A DNA stretch of 32,122 nucleotides from Thermoplasmata archaeon (GTDB lineage Archaea; Thermoplasmatota; E2; UBA202; JdFR-43). How positions within the stretch are numbered: the stretch's first letter is position 1; each line of letters begins with the position of its first letter. The notes beneath the pieces are model-generated. The model saw nothing but the letters and a program-made list of their open reading frames with translations. It did not search any database and had not been told where the DNA came from. This document shows positions 16,417-23,086 of the stretch, one piece after another. The DNA lies in NCBI GenBank assembly GCA_008297865.1, contig VBQI01000002.1, positions 1 through 32,122 of the forward strand, read 5' to 3'. A program made the position numbers and the translations under genes.

Positions 16417-17183
16417 ATCCCTATTTGGAGAGGATTTACCAGCTTTTTAAGCACTGCAATTGCAGAGAGAGAAGCTAAATAGCTTGTGCTTGGGTTCTTA
16501 GGATTTGGCAGATTTTCGACTTCCGCCCTAAGCCTTCCAAACTTTCCGTGAGCCAATATCTTATGACTATTATATTTTATTACAGGATCAGCAACTACTT
16601 TCACCTTCGTTTCATCAAACCCAACGCCAGCAAGCGAGAGGCAGGCGGCCACATTTATATTGCGCGGAAAAAGTTTCACTGCTTCTCTTGCATTTCCATC
16701 AAATAGCACTGTTCTTTTCTCAAAATGCTTTCCAAATGCCTCTGGTGCCTTAGTTGTTACAAGAGTTACTTCATGCAGACCGCCTACGCTTGCAGCTTTT
16801 ATTCCATCAATTCCCGCAACTGCTCCAGAGGGTAAATAAATTTTGCATTTCTTTTCCTTTGCTTTTTTAATTAGTCTTTCTCTAAAATCATCATCAAAAA
16901 GAGCGCCAATCGTCATTATAACTAAATCCTTTCCTGCCTCAATTATCATTTCTGCATATTCATATACTGCCTGCTGGGATGCAGCTTCAAAAACAGTATC
17001 TACTAAAGGCAAAAATTTTTCAACTTTCTCAAATTTTGCTTTCTTGAGCTGTTCCGCAAGCCTCACACCTTTCTCCTCTACAATATCATATAAATAAATT
17101 TCTTCTATATCATCCATTTCATCTGCTGTCTTTGCAACATCACCTCCTATAGCTCCACATCCAATTATGCCAAGTTTCATCAT
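16413..17183 (-). CDS. nadX: L-aspartate dehydrogenase
   Basis: A 256-aa enzyme that oxidises L-aspartate to iminoaspartate with NAD(P)+, the substrate for quinolinate synthase NadA, whose gene is at 26645-27538. The N-terminal Rossmann motif is GIIGCGAIGGDVA (residues 5-17). Family signatures follow: ASQQAVYEYAEMI, IYLPSGAVAGIDGIKAAS (substrate-binding region), FPRNINVAACLSLAG, and the C-terminal NPKNPSTSYLASLSA with the catalytic-domain end. Length is normal. It is the first gene of the four-gene operon and shares a divergent TATA region with mpg. The TATA lies about 22-25 nt before the ATG at 17183, so the mRNA is probably leaderless. Confidence 0.93.
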   Translation of the reverse strand: MMKLGIIGCGAIGGDVAKTADEMDDIEEIYLYDIVEEKGVRLAEQLKKAKFEKVEKFLPLVDTVFEAASQQAVYEYAEMIIEAGKDLVIMTIGALFDDDFRERLIKKAKEKKCKIYLPSGAVAGIDGIKAASVGGLHEVTLVTTKAPEAFGKHFEKRTVLFDGNAREAVKLFPRNINVAACLSLAGVGFDETKVKVVADPVIKYNSHKILAHGKFGRLRAEVENLPNPKNPSTSYLASLSAIAVLKKLVNPLQIGI

Positions 17184-17198
17184 TTGAATAATGAATAT

Positions 17199-17215
17199 GA
17201 TTATAAATATATAAC
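17199..17215. promoter_or_regulatory. shared bidirectional TATA region, nadX (-) and mpg (+)
   Basis: GATTATAAATATATAAC lies in the middle of the 45-bp gap between nadX (ATG 17183) and mpg (GTG 17229). It can be read as a TATA box on both strands, with about 22-25 nt to each start codon. Transcription of the two genes may therefore compete. Confidence 0.55.
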
Positions 17216-17228
17216 CAAAATTTATAAT

Positions 17229-17792
17229 GTGTTGCTCTCAAAAAAATTTTATGAAAGAGATCCGGCAATAGTTGCAATGGATTTACTTGGGTGCGTATTT
17301 GTAAAAAAGGAAAAGGAGATACTTAAAGGAAGAATTGTTGAAACAGAAGCATACTATGGCTTAAGTGACCCAGCTTCACGGGCGAGAAAGGGAAAAATCG
17401 GTGAAATAATGTGGGAGGATGCAGGAAGAGCATTTATTTATATGGTGCATGGAAACTGGCTCTTCAATATTACGACAATGCCAAAAGGAAATCCTTCTGG
17501 AGTTTTAATTAGAGCAGTTGAACCATTAAATGGCGTTTCTATTATGAAAAAAAGGAGAAAAGTAGATGATATAAGAGCTCTTACATCTGGACCAGGAAAA
17601 TTTACACAGGCTTTTGGAATAGATAAAAGCTATAACGGTATCAGAATATATACAAAAAGCTCCCCTATATTTATTACAGAAGGAGAGAAAAAATTTGATA
17701 TCGTTAAAAGCAAAAGAATAGGTGTAAAAAAAGATTTACCAATTCCATTGCGTTTTTATATAAAAGGAAACAGATTTGTATCAAAAGCGTAA
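17229..17792 (+). CDS. 3-methyladenine DNA glycosylase (AAG/Mpg family)
   Basis: A DNA base-excision repair glycosylase that removes alkylated purines. The core reads DLLGCVFVKKE, then GRIVETEAYYGLSDPAS with the catalytic Glu, then GRAFIYMVHGNWLFNITTMP, then PSGVLIRAVEPL, which matches the AAG fold. The segment after DPAS (RARKGKIGEIMWED) departs from the usual SHA..G.T.RN..MF, so it is a divergent archaeal version. The track starts at TTG 17184. GTG at 17229 gives the normal short N-terminus (VLLSKKFYERDP) and sits about 24 nt from the shared TATA. That gives 187 aa. The 3' end overlaps the Trm-G10 gene by 12 nt convergently. Confidence 0.87.
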   Translation: MLLSKKFYERDPAIVAMDLLGCVFVKKEKEILKGRIVETEAYYGLSDPASRARKGKIGEIMWEDAGRAFIYMVHGNWLFNITTMPKGNPSGVLIRAVEPLNGVSIMKKRRKVDDIRALTSGPGKFTQAFGIDKSYNGIRIYTKSSPIFITEGEKKFDIVKSKRIGVKKDLPIPLRFYIKGNRFVSKA

Positions 17793-18725
17793 AAGAACAT
17801 AGAAGAAGCGAGTCAGATTTTTATGCACTCTGACACAATGAATTTCTTCTATCTTAAAATATTTTTTTGCAATATCTCTATACCGTAAAGAAGGTAGTCC
17901 AACGACTGCTCTTCTCCCCTTATTAAGCATTTCTCCCATTTTTTCAAAAGCTTCTTCATATAACTTCTCCATTTCATCTGATAGATGAGAGGATCTTCCA
18001 TATGGAAAATCGGTTGCAATTGCATCTGCACCACCTTCAAATTCTCTCATATCTTCGTTAAATAGTTCGTAGTTGTGTATACCATAATAATCCAAATTTT
18101 TTTTACATCCTTCAACCATTTTTTTCTTTATATCTATTCCAATTACCTTTGCACCAATCATCCCAGCTTCTATTAAAATGCCCCCAGTGCCACAAAATGG
18201 GTCAAGAAGTGTTTCGCTTCTATGAACCCTCGTTAAATTAACCAATGCCCTAGCTATTCTTGGATGCATAGAAACGGGAGGCGAAAAAGGTCTTTTAGGC
18301 GGGCGTCTTCCTTCAAAATATCTTCTTTCAATCTTTGCAATTTCTCTTGCAAAAAATAATTTTCTCTCGGAGAAAATTTTTATTATAGTATCTGGATTTT
18401 CTAAATCCACTTTTGCCCTGCTTCTCTCCCTAATTTTTTCTCCCAATTCTTTTCGCATTGAATATGTTCCTCCTTCTACTTTAAAAGTTCCTTTTATGTT
18501 TGCATTTTCAACACATTCATCTATTGTATAGCCCAAAAATTCATTTATGCTGAAACTCATTGCAATTCTATCTGCAAACTCACTTATTCTTTTATTTATT
18601 CTTGCAAAAAAAACCGAGTTGTGATATAGTTCCTCATATTCAATATCACATGCATCTAAGCATGCCCTTACTTCAGCAACAGGTAATGTAGGATGCTCTT
18701 TTGAAAGCTCAACTATAACCTCCAT
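17781..18725 (-). CDS. tRNA (guanine(10)-N2)-dimethyltransferase, Trm-G10 type
   Basis: A THUMP plus class I SAM methyltransferase that methylates G10 of tRNAs. The N-terminal half (residues 1-150) is a THUMP-type tRNA-binding region. The catalytic half has RPPKRPFSPPVSMHPRIARA, motif I LLDPFCGTGGILIEA, KVIGIDIKKKMVEG, and motif IV ATDFPYGRSS, where the common DPPYG is DFPYG. The track start at 18797 adds 24 residues that overlap a zinc-finger ORF on the other strand. ATG at 18725 gives the typical MEVIVELSKEHPTLPVAEV start and lies about 27 nt after a TATA box. That makes 314 aa, normal for the family. Confidence 0.92.
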   Translation of the reverse strand: MEVIVELSKEHPTLPVAEVRACLDACDIEYEELYHNSVFFARINKRISEFADRIAMSFSINEFLGYTIDECVENANIKGTFKVEGGTYSMRKELGEKIRERSRAKVDLENPDTIIKIFSERKLFFAREIAKIERRYFEGRRPPKRPFSPPVSMHPRIARALVNLTRVHRSETLLDPFCGTGGILIEAGMIGAKVIGIDIKKKMVEGCKKNLDYYGIHNYELFNEDMREFEGGADAIATDFPYGRSSHLSDEMEKLYEEAFEKMGEMLNKGRRAVVGLPSLRYRDIAKKYFKIEEIHCVRVHKNLTRFFYVLLRF

Positions 18726-18746
18726 AAAGTTAAATAGGATATCGTA

Positions 18747-18758
18747 ATATATATTCAA
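18747..18758 (-). promoter_or_regulatory. TATA box of the Trm-G10 gene
   Basis: GAATATATATTA on the minus strand is centred about 27 nt before the ATG at 18725, consistent with a leaderless mRNA. It lies within the track's longer ORF, which supports the shorter start. Confidence 0.5.
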
Positions 18759-18922
18759 TGGGTTGTTATATCTGTGGCGCTCAATCTGAGCATACATGTC
18801 ATCATTGCTATTTGCCGATATGTAAAGAACATTCTTTCTTTATAGAGACTATTTCTGCATATCTTTGTCAGAGTTGTTATGTGGCATATAAAAATGGCTC
18901 ACAAGATGTGATTGCTGAATAA
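18758..18922 (+). CDS. 54-aa zinc-finger protein (not in ORF track)
   Basis: This ORF runs from ATG 18758 to TAA 18920-18922 and is below the track's size cut-off. The peptide begins MGCYICGAQSEHTCHHCYLP, continues ICKEH, and then LCQSC. Putative ligands pair as C3/C6, C14/C17, C22/H25 and C37/C40, enough for two zinc ions, possibly in a cross-brace arrangement like HIT, B-box or AN1 fingers. An AGTTAAATAG box lies about 20-28 nt upstream. It is divergent from Trm-G10 and overlaps the OB-fold gene's 3' end by 24 nt. Function is unknown; a small nucleic-acid- or protein-binding adaptor is plausible. Eight regularly placed Cys/His residues make chance occurrence unlikely. Confidence 0.75.
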   Translation: MGCYICGAQSEHTCHHCYLPICKEHSFFIETISAYLCQSCYVAYKNGSQDVIAE

Positions 18923-19555
18923 ATGTTTTACCCTGCTAAAATTTGTTGTGTAAATTTTATCCCCTTTTTTATATAACCAAAATATAACAATTTTGTCTCC
19001 TTCACAAAATTTTTTCATCTCTCGGATTTTTTCATCAACAAAATATATTTCATTTTCATCAACCAAAATTTTTTTCACGAATTTTTCCTTCCCATTTTCG
19101 AAATATATTTCTGTAGGAAACACTTTTCTCAGTTTGCCCATCAAACAAAATAATCCATCTTTTATTCCATATTCCGGGCATATATCTTTATTTACTTTTT
19201 CTATCATGCCGAATTTTCCAACATTAATCTCTATCCCATAATAACTTTCTTTTGCCCATCCATTTGCTACTTTAATTACATCCCCTATCTTTAAAAAATT
19301 AGCTATTTTTACATTATGATGCCACAATTTAAGTATGCAATACCCCGTTTCATCACCAATAATGAGAGATGCTCTATCTTTTTGTTTTTCTACGAAGTCC
19401 ATTATTTTTGCATATAAAGCGATACTTCCACTCTTAATTTCCTTTATTTTCATCCTTTTTATCTGATGTTTTTTTTCGAGAATGAGCAATTTAGCAGTTT
19501 CCTTATCAATAAGGTTATTGAATTTTCTCATTTCTTCTTCTATTTCTTCTTCCAC
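18899..19555 (-). CDS. OB-fold nucleic-acid-binding protein (RPA-like)
   Basis: A 218-aa protein. An N-terminal charged helix (1-35, EEEIEEEMRKFNNLIDKET) precedes an OB fold of the archaeal RPA type (about 38-122): SIALYAKIMDFVE, then RASLIIGDETGYCILKLW, then LKIGDVIKVANGW and YYGIEINVGKFGMIE. A second, weaker beta domain (about 130-210) may also be an OB fold. No C4 zinc finger is visible. It is likely a single-stranded DNA- or RNA-binding protein; whether it is the main RPA cannot be told. The GTG start at 19555 lies about 22 nt after a TTAAAAAATATGG box. ATG at 19531 is an alternative. Confidence 0.78.
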   Translation of the reverse strand: MEEEIEEEMRKFNNLIDKETAKLLILEKKHQIKRMKIKEIKSGSIALYAKIMDFVEKQKDRASLIIGDETGYCILKLWHHNVKIANFLKIGDVIKVANGWAKESYYGIEINVGKFGMIEKVNKDICPEYGIKDGLFCLMGKLRKVFPTEIYFENGKEKFVKKILVDENEIYFVDEKIREMKKFCEGDKIVIFWLYKKGDKIYTTNFSRVKHLFSNHIL

Positions 19556-19612
19556 GAAAAAAAAATCTTGCCATATTTTTTAATCTTCCTATTTTATTTA
19601 TTAAGAAAGCTA

Positions 19613-19725
19613 TGGGCCCGCGGAGATTTGAACTCCGGACCTCTCGGTCTCCATCCTGCAAGCGAGATTGCCTCGCAAGCTGTGGATATCAGCCGAGTGC
19701 TCCAACCTGGCTAAGCTACGGGCCC
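19613..19725 (-). tRNA. tRNA-Ile (GAT) with intron
   Basis: On the minus strand the 7-bp acceptor stem GGGCCCG/CGGGCCC is perfect with discriminator A. There is a D-arm (GCTTAGCC...GGAGC), an anticodon stem CTCGG/CCGAG with loop CTGATA-A after splicing (anticodon GAT), and a T-arm TCCGGAGTTCAAATCTCCG. CCA is not encoded. A 38-nt intron interrupts the loop after position 37. A TATA-like AT-rich run lies upstream (19740-19760), and a T9 run (19557-19565, minus strand) downstream may end transcription before the OB-fold gene. Confidence 0.95.
19649..19686 (-). other. tRNA intron at position 37/38
   Basis: The 38-nt insert TCCACAGC...GGATGGAG separates A37 from A38 of tRNA-Ile, the canonical archaeal intron site. 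Its interior can fold with GCGAG/CTCGC closing a GCAAT loop, and CC/GG pairs near the ends. The bulge-helix-bulge looks relaxed, since one of the four central pairs would be A-A. Confidence 0.85.
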
Positions 19726-19863
19726 TCAATCTTGTATATGCTTTTTATTTATATTTATTTTTGATGAACAGCATGAATTAAATCTCCACGCCCCAGTATT
19801 ACAAAGCCTATGGCAAATGTGAGAGCAGTTGTTTATTGTGCATATAAATTTCTTTCATTAGAG

Positions 19864-20397
19864 CTATTTATTATCAATGTTCTTCCTTTTTAGTTTTCTA
19901 ACATAATATTTGGCATGCTTGATTACGTGATAAATTCCTACCCATAAGAATAGTAAAGAAGCTACAGTATGAATAGTTATCCAAGTTAAATCCCTTATAA
20001 ATTCAAGCAATACTCCAGATAGAGCAGATACGATAAATAGTGTGAGTAAAATAATATTCCAAGTGTATGTAATAATGGCTTTCTTTTTCCTTGCAATAAT
20101 TTCTGTGAATAAAATCGCAACCATAGCTATGGAAAAAGTTACAATTAATTTATTTATAGCCCCATCATTTATCTTCTCTCTGCCGGCAGAAGATGAATTA
20201 TCTTCTGGTGGAGGCTGTGAGTGATCGCATATGCCATCGCCATCAGTATCAATATAGCGAGGGCATTTTCCTGGGTAGGTATCGTTCTTTATGCCATAAG
20301 GACAGTCATCCTGTACCTGAATGGCAGGTAAGAGAAACGGCATTAACAACGATGACAATGTCAGGAATAGATAGAGTAATTTTTTTTCATATCCCAT
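19864..20397 (-). CDS. membrane protein with Ca-binding-like loop and DUF4405-like helices
   Basis: A 177-aa protein. A signal peptide (about 1-28) is followed by a short extracytoplasmic segment, [20 protein letters not shown] then [10 protein letters not shown], a calcium-loop-like motif with four cysteines. Similar segments occur in membrane 4Fe-4S and DUF4405 proteins. Three hydrophobic helices follow, and the last, [24 protein letters not shown], has spaced histidines as in DUF4405/cytochrome b-like heme-binding helices. A transmembrane redox role is suspected, not shown. GGAGA 7 nt before the ATG is a clear Shine-Dalgarno site. It lies 95 nt downstream of the membrane-anchored winged-helix regulator on the same strand, which may control it. 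Confidence 0.75.
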   Translation of the reverse strand: MGYEKKLLYLFLTLSSLLMPFLLPAIQVQDDCPYGIKNDTYPGKCPRYIDTDGDGICDHSQPPPEDNSSSAGREKINDGAINKLIVTFSIAMVAILFTEIIARKKKAIITYTWNIILLTLFIVSALSGVLLEFIRDLTWITIHTVASLLFLWVGIYHVIKHAKYYVRKLKRKNIDNK

Positions 20398-20492
20398 GCG
20401 TTCTCCTTTTCATATAAATTATTTTTCCAGGATCTATTCCACTTCTATTCCAAATCTTGCCATGCATTAGATTTCTGCTTGAGTTATAATTG

Positions 20493-21011
20493 TTATCTTC
20501 GATTTGATGAATACAAAAGGGGTTCTTTTCTATTAATCCAAATGTATATTGATATAGCAATTAAAGTTACGGAAAGTATAAACAAGAAAAGGCTTATGTA
20601 AATAAGATTACTGGACGTTGAAGTTAAATTTTTTGCAACAGCACTTTCATATGAGATATTTGTCCCACGCATTCTACTGACCATCCATAACGTTGCTATT
20701 GCCCCGATTAAAGATATAAGAGAGGTTGATAAAAGTAAAATTATTTTCACTCTCTCTGGATGCAAAATATTTTTCCCCTTCATTGTTAAAGCATAATATA
20801 CCCATTTCCTCTCACTCTCCACTTTTTTAACCAGTCCCGCCTCTACAAGTTTTGTTAGATGCTTTAACACTGCAGGCTTACTCATTTCAAGTTCTTTTGA
20901 AAGCTCTGTAACTGTCATTCTTCGCTCATCCAACTTTTTTAAAAGCTTCACTCTACTCTCAGAGGCGAGAGCCATGAAACTACCTTTATCCAACAATATT
21001 TTATCATCCAT
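20493..21011 (-). CDS. membrane-anchored winged-helix (ArsR-like) transcription regulator
   Basis: A 172-aa protein. Residues 10-75 form an ArsR-type winged helix (ALASESRVKLLKKLDERRM, TVTELSKELEMSKPAVLKHL, LVEAGLVKKVE..KWVYYALT). Two transmembrane helices follow (about 88-110 and 135-158), with a short loop between and a charged tail. No metal-binding cysteines are present. Membrane-tethered regulators of this type are common in Thermoplasmatota and other Euryarchaeota, but their signals are mostly unknown. A TATA (CTTATATATATTTTAG) lies 25 nt before the ATG. GGATAACGAAAA direct repeats sit immediately upstream of it, possibly its own operator. The likely target next door is the DUF4405-like gene. 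Confidence 0.88.
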   Translation of the reverse strand: MDDKILLDKGSFMALASESRVKLLKKLDERRMTVTELSKELEMSKPAVLKHLTKLVEAGLVKKVESERKWVYYALTMKGKNILHPERVKIILLLSTSLISLIGAIATLWMVSRMRGTNISYESAVAKNLTSTSSNLIYISLFLFILSVTLIAISIYIWINRKEPLLYSSNRR

Positions 21012-21024
21012 TTATTCTTAGATG

Positions 21025-21084
21025 ACTAAAATATATATAAGAATATGGTTTTCGTTATCCTCACGGTTATTCTTTTCGTTATCC
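21025..21084 (-). promoter_or_regulatory. TATA box and GGATAACGAAAA direct repeats
   Basis: Reading the minus strand, GGATAACGAAAA (21084-21073), a weaker GAATAACCGTGA (21072-21061) and GGATAACGAAAA (21060-21049) are three adjacent 12-nt units. They end about 13 bp before the centre of the TATA box (CTTATATATATTTTAG, 21027-21042). The upstream unit overlaps the end of the FAD dehydrogenase gene. Near-identical repeats lie at 23022-23047. Confidence 0.55.
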
Positions 21085-22446
21085 CATATCTTTCTTCAGT
21101 ATTCCTCTCGCTGCAATTATTCCTGTTGCTGCAGACGCCACTATACCACGAGACAAACCCGCGCCATCTCCAGCTACAAAAAAGTTTTGCACGTTTGTCT
21201 CCAAATTTTTGTTTACAATAAAACGCATTGAATAGAATTTTATCTCTGGAGCATATAGCAATGTGGAATCTTCTGCAACTCCTGGAATGACTTTTGAAAG
21301 CTTATCCAGCCCTTCTATTATATCCGTAACTATTCTGTGAGGCAATGCCATTGAAATATCTCCGGGCGTAGCATTATTTAGCGTAGGCTCAACATAAGAT
21401 TTTTTAATTCTCTGCCAGGTAGAGCGGCGTCCAGCCTTTAAATCGCCGAGTCTCTGTAAAATTGGCATTTTGCCTCCCAAAACTGTTGCCATTGATGCAA
21501 TTGCCATCCCATAAGCAGTTGTATTTTCTATGGGCTCGGTAAGTTCTACTCTCACCAAAAGAGCAAAGTTTGTATTGCCTGACTTTTCATTTATTGATGA
21601 GTGTCCATTGACAGAAATATAATTTCCATAATCTTCCATGACAACAAATCCATTTGGACAAGTGCAGAATGTGCGAACAAAATCATCATATGTTGGCGTA
21701 TAAATATGAAATTTTGGATCCCATATTCTAGCTATTATATCTTCCATGACTACAGAGGGCACCTCCACTCTTACTCCAATATCTATGGGAGCATGCTTTG
21801 TTTTTATTCCTAATTTCTCTGCCTGCTTACTCAACCATTCTGCTCCACTTCTTCCAACAGCGGCAATAATATAATCTGCTTCTATAATTTCATCTTCCAT
21901 AATTAAAGAAAATCGCTCACCTTTTTCAATTTCCTTTACTTCTTTTTCAAGTAGAAATCTGACCCCTTTTCCCTCTAACTCTCTTCTTAAAGAGGATATT
22001 ACTGAAGGAAGTTTATCTGAACCAATATGGCGCTGAGGTATTGGAATAAATCTTATTCCATGCTGGGAAGCAATTTTTTCAAGCTCATCAAAATTTTTTC
22101 CATAAAGTTTCTTCGATGCTCCATGTTTAAGAAAAATTTTATCAATCTTTTCTATAAGCGATTGTGCATCTTCTGTAAATTCATTTAAATTTCCGCCGAT
22201 ATCTGCTCTCAAGTTAAGTTTGCCATCAGAAAGTCCGCCTGCTCCTCCCAGGCCACAAAGCACATTGCATGGCTCACGTTTTAAGCATTTAGTATAGCTC
22301 TGCAGAGGGCATTTTCTTTTATTAATATCCTTTCCCTTATCAATAATGATGATGCTATTTTCCCCATTTAAAACTAATTCATATGCTGCAAATAATCCCG
22401 CAGGTCCCGCTCCAACAATTGCAACTTTATAGCAATCTCTTTGCAT
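21079..22446 (-). CDS. FAD-dependent dehydrogenase (COG2509-like)
   Basis: A 455-aa flavoprotein. The N-terminal FAD-binding Rossmann motif is VAIVGAGPAGLFAAYEL (residues 8-24). A cysteine-rich stretch follows (KRKCPLQSYTKCLKREPCNVLCGLGGAGG), then GKLNLRADIGG. The C-terminal FAD contact is NFFVAGDGAGLSRGIVASAATG (about 425-446). This matches the family of uncharacterised FAD-dependent dehydrogenases related to geranylgeranyl reductases and to HI0933-like proteins. Substrate is unknown. The ATG lies inside the end of the TBP gene (20-nt overlap), so it is cotranscribed with TBP. Confidence 0.88.
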   Translation of the reverse strand: MQRDCYKVAIVGAGPAGLFAAYELVLNGENSIIIIDKGKDINKRKCPLQSYTKCLKREPCNVLCGLGGAGGLSDGKLNLRADIGGNLNEFTEDAQSLIEKIDKIFLKHGASKKLYGKNFDELEKIASQHGIRFIPIPQRHIGSDKLPSVISSLRRELEGKGVRFLLEKEVKEIEKGERFSLIMEDEIIEADYIIAAVGRSGAEWLSKQAEKLGIKTKHAPIDIGVRVEVPSVVMEDIIARIWDPKFHIYTPTYDDFVRTFCTCPNGFVVMEDYGNYISVNGHSSINEKSGNTNFALLVRVELTEPIENTTAYGMAIASMATVLGGKMPILQRLGDLKAGRRSTWQRIKKSYVEPTLNNATPGDISMALPHRIVTDIIEGLDKLSKVIPGVAEDSTLLYAPEIKFYSMRFIVNKNLETNVQNFFVAGDGAGLSRGIVASAATGIIAARGILKKDMG

Positions 22447-22963
22447 TGAGTTCTTCTATTATTCTTTTTATTGCTTCTTCAACTTGCTCTGCTTTCCTTG
22501 CACCGGTGCAAACAAGCTTGCCAGAGCCAAAAAGGAGTATGACAACGCGAGGCTCTTCCATTCTGTAAACTAAGCCAGGAAACTGCTCTGGCTCATATTC
22601 TATTTTCTCCAAACCAACAGCTTGAGCAATTGCAATTAAATTAAGCTGGGCATGAAGATTTGCAGAAGCAACAATATTCTGCACTGTAATCTCTGGTTTC
22701 TTATAAACTTTAAATCCAGCTTTCTCAACTTTATTGCATACCTTCTTAATTGCTCTTTCTACATCCTCTATAGTCTTTGCTCCAGTGCATACAACTTTAC
22801 CACTCCTGAAAAGCAATGCAGCAGTCTTTGGCTCATCAAGGCGCAGTACTAAGCCAGGAAACTGCTCTGGCTCATATTCGCTTTCTGGAAGAGATTTTTT
22901 AAGCTTTGCCAAGTCAAGCTCCCTTGCAATCGTTGTTGAAGCAACAACATTCTCAATTTTCAT
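22427..22963 (-). CDS. tbp: TATA-box-binding protein
   Basis: A 178-aa TBP with two direct repeats of the saddle fold. Each contains a near-identical block: SEYEPEQFPGLVLRLDEPK and IEYEPEQFPGLVYRMEEPR, each followed by FxSGKxVCTGA. It recruits TFB and RNA polymerase to promoters. The track start at 23044 adds residues not found in TBPs. ATG at 22963 gives the standard MKIENVVASTTIARELDL and lies 26-30 nt after a TATATATAA-like box; ATG 22975 is too close to the TATA. Its 3' end overlaps the FAD dehydrogenase by 20 nt. GATAACCAAAAG repeats lie 25-50 bp upstream of its TATA. Confidence 0.97.
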   Translation of the reverse strand: MKIENVVASTTIARELDLAKLKKSLPESEYEPEQFPGLVLRLDEPKTAALLFRSGKVVCTGAKTIEDVERAIKKVCNKVEKAGFKVYKKPEITVQNIVASANLHAQLNLIAIAQAVGLEKIEYEPEQFPGLVYRMEEPRVVILLFGSGKLVCTGARKAEQVEEAIKRIIEELNAKRLL

Positions 22964-22987
22964 ATCTACTTTCATGTGACTCAAGGC

Positions 22988-22998
22988 TATATATAAAT
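22988..22998 (-). promoter_or_regulatory. TATA box of the tbp gene
   Basis: ATTTATATATA on the minus strand is centred about 30 nt before ATG 22963, so the mRNA leader is at most a few nucleotides. A second TATA-like TTTATAAATATTT lies at about 23003-23015. Confidence 0.5.
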
Positions 22999-23021
22999 GG
23001 TCTTTATAAATATTTGGAGGA

Positions 23022-23047
23022 GATAACCAAAAGGGGATAACCAAAAG
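23022..23047 (+). promoter_or_regulatory. GATAACCAAAAG tandem direct repeats
   Basis: GATAACCAAAAG occurs at 23022-23033 and again at 23036-23047, 14 bp apart, in the tbp (-) / exported-protein (+) divergent region. The proximal copy ends about 18 bp before the centre of the TATA (TTATTATATC, 23061-23070) of the gene at 23087. Copies with one base changed lie upstream of the winged-helix regulator gene. Confidence 0.55.
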
Positions 23048-23086
23048 CTCACTGAAAAAATTATTATATCAAATGCATATAATAGT

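Noticed and set aside
18726-18797. N-terminal extension of Trm-G10 to ATG 18797
   Set aside because: The TATA box lies inside it, the residues do not look like the family N-terminus, and it overlaps the zinc-finger ORF on the other strand.
19466-19714. 82-aa plus-strand ORF in the track
   Set aside because: It runs antisense through the OB-fold gene start and tRNA-Ile. RGDLNSGPLGL is again antisense tRNA.
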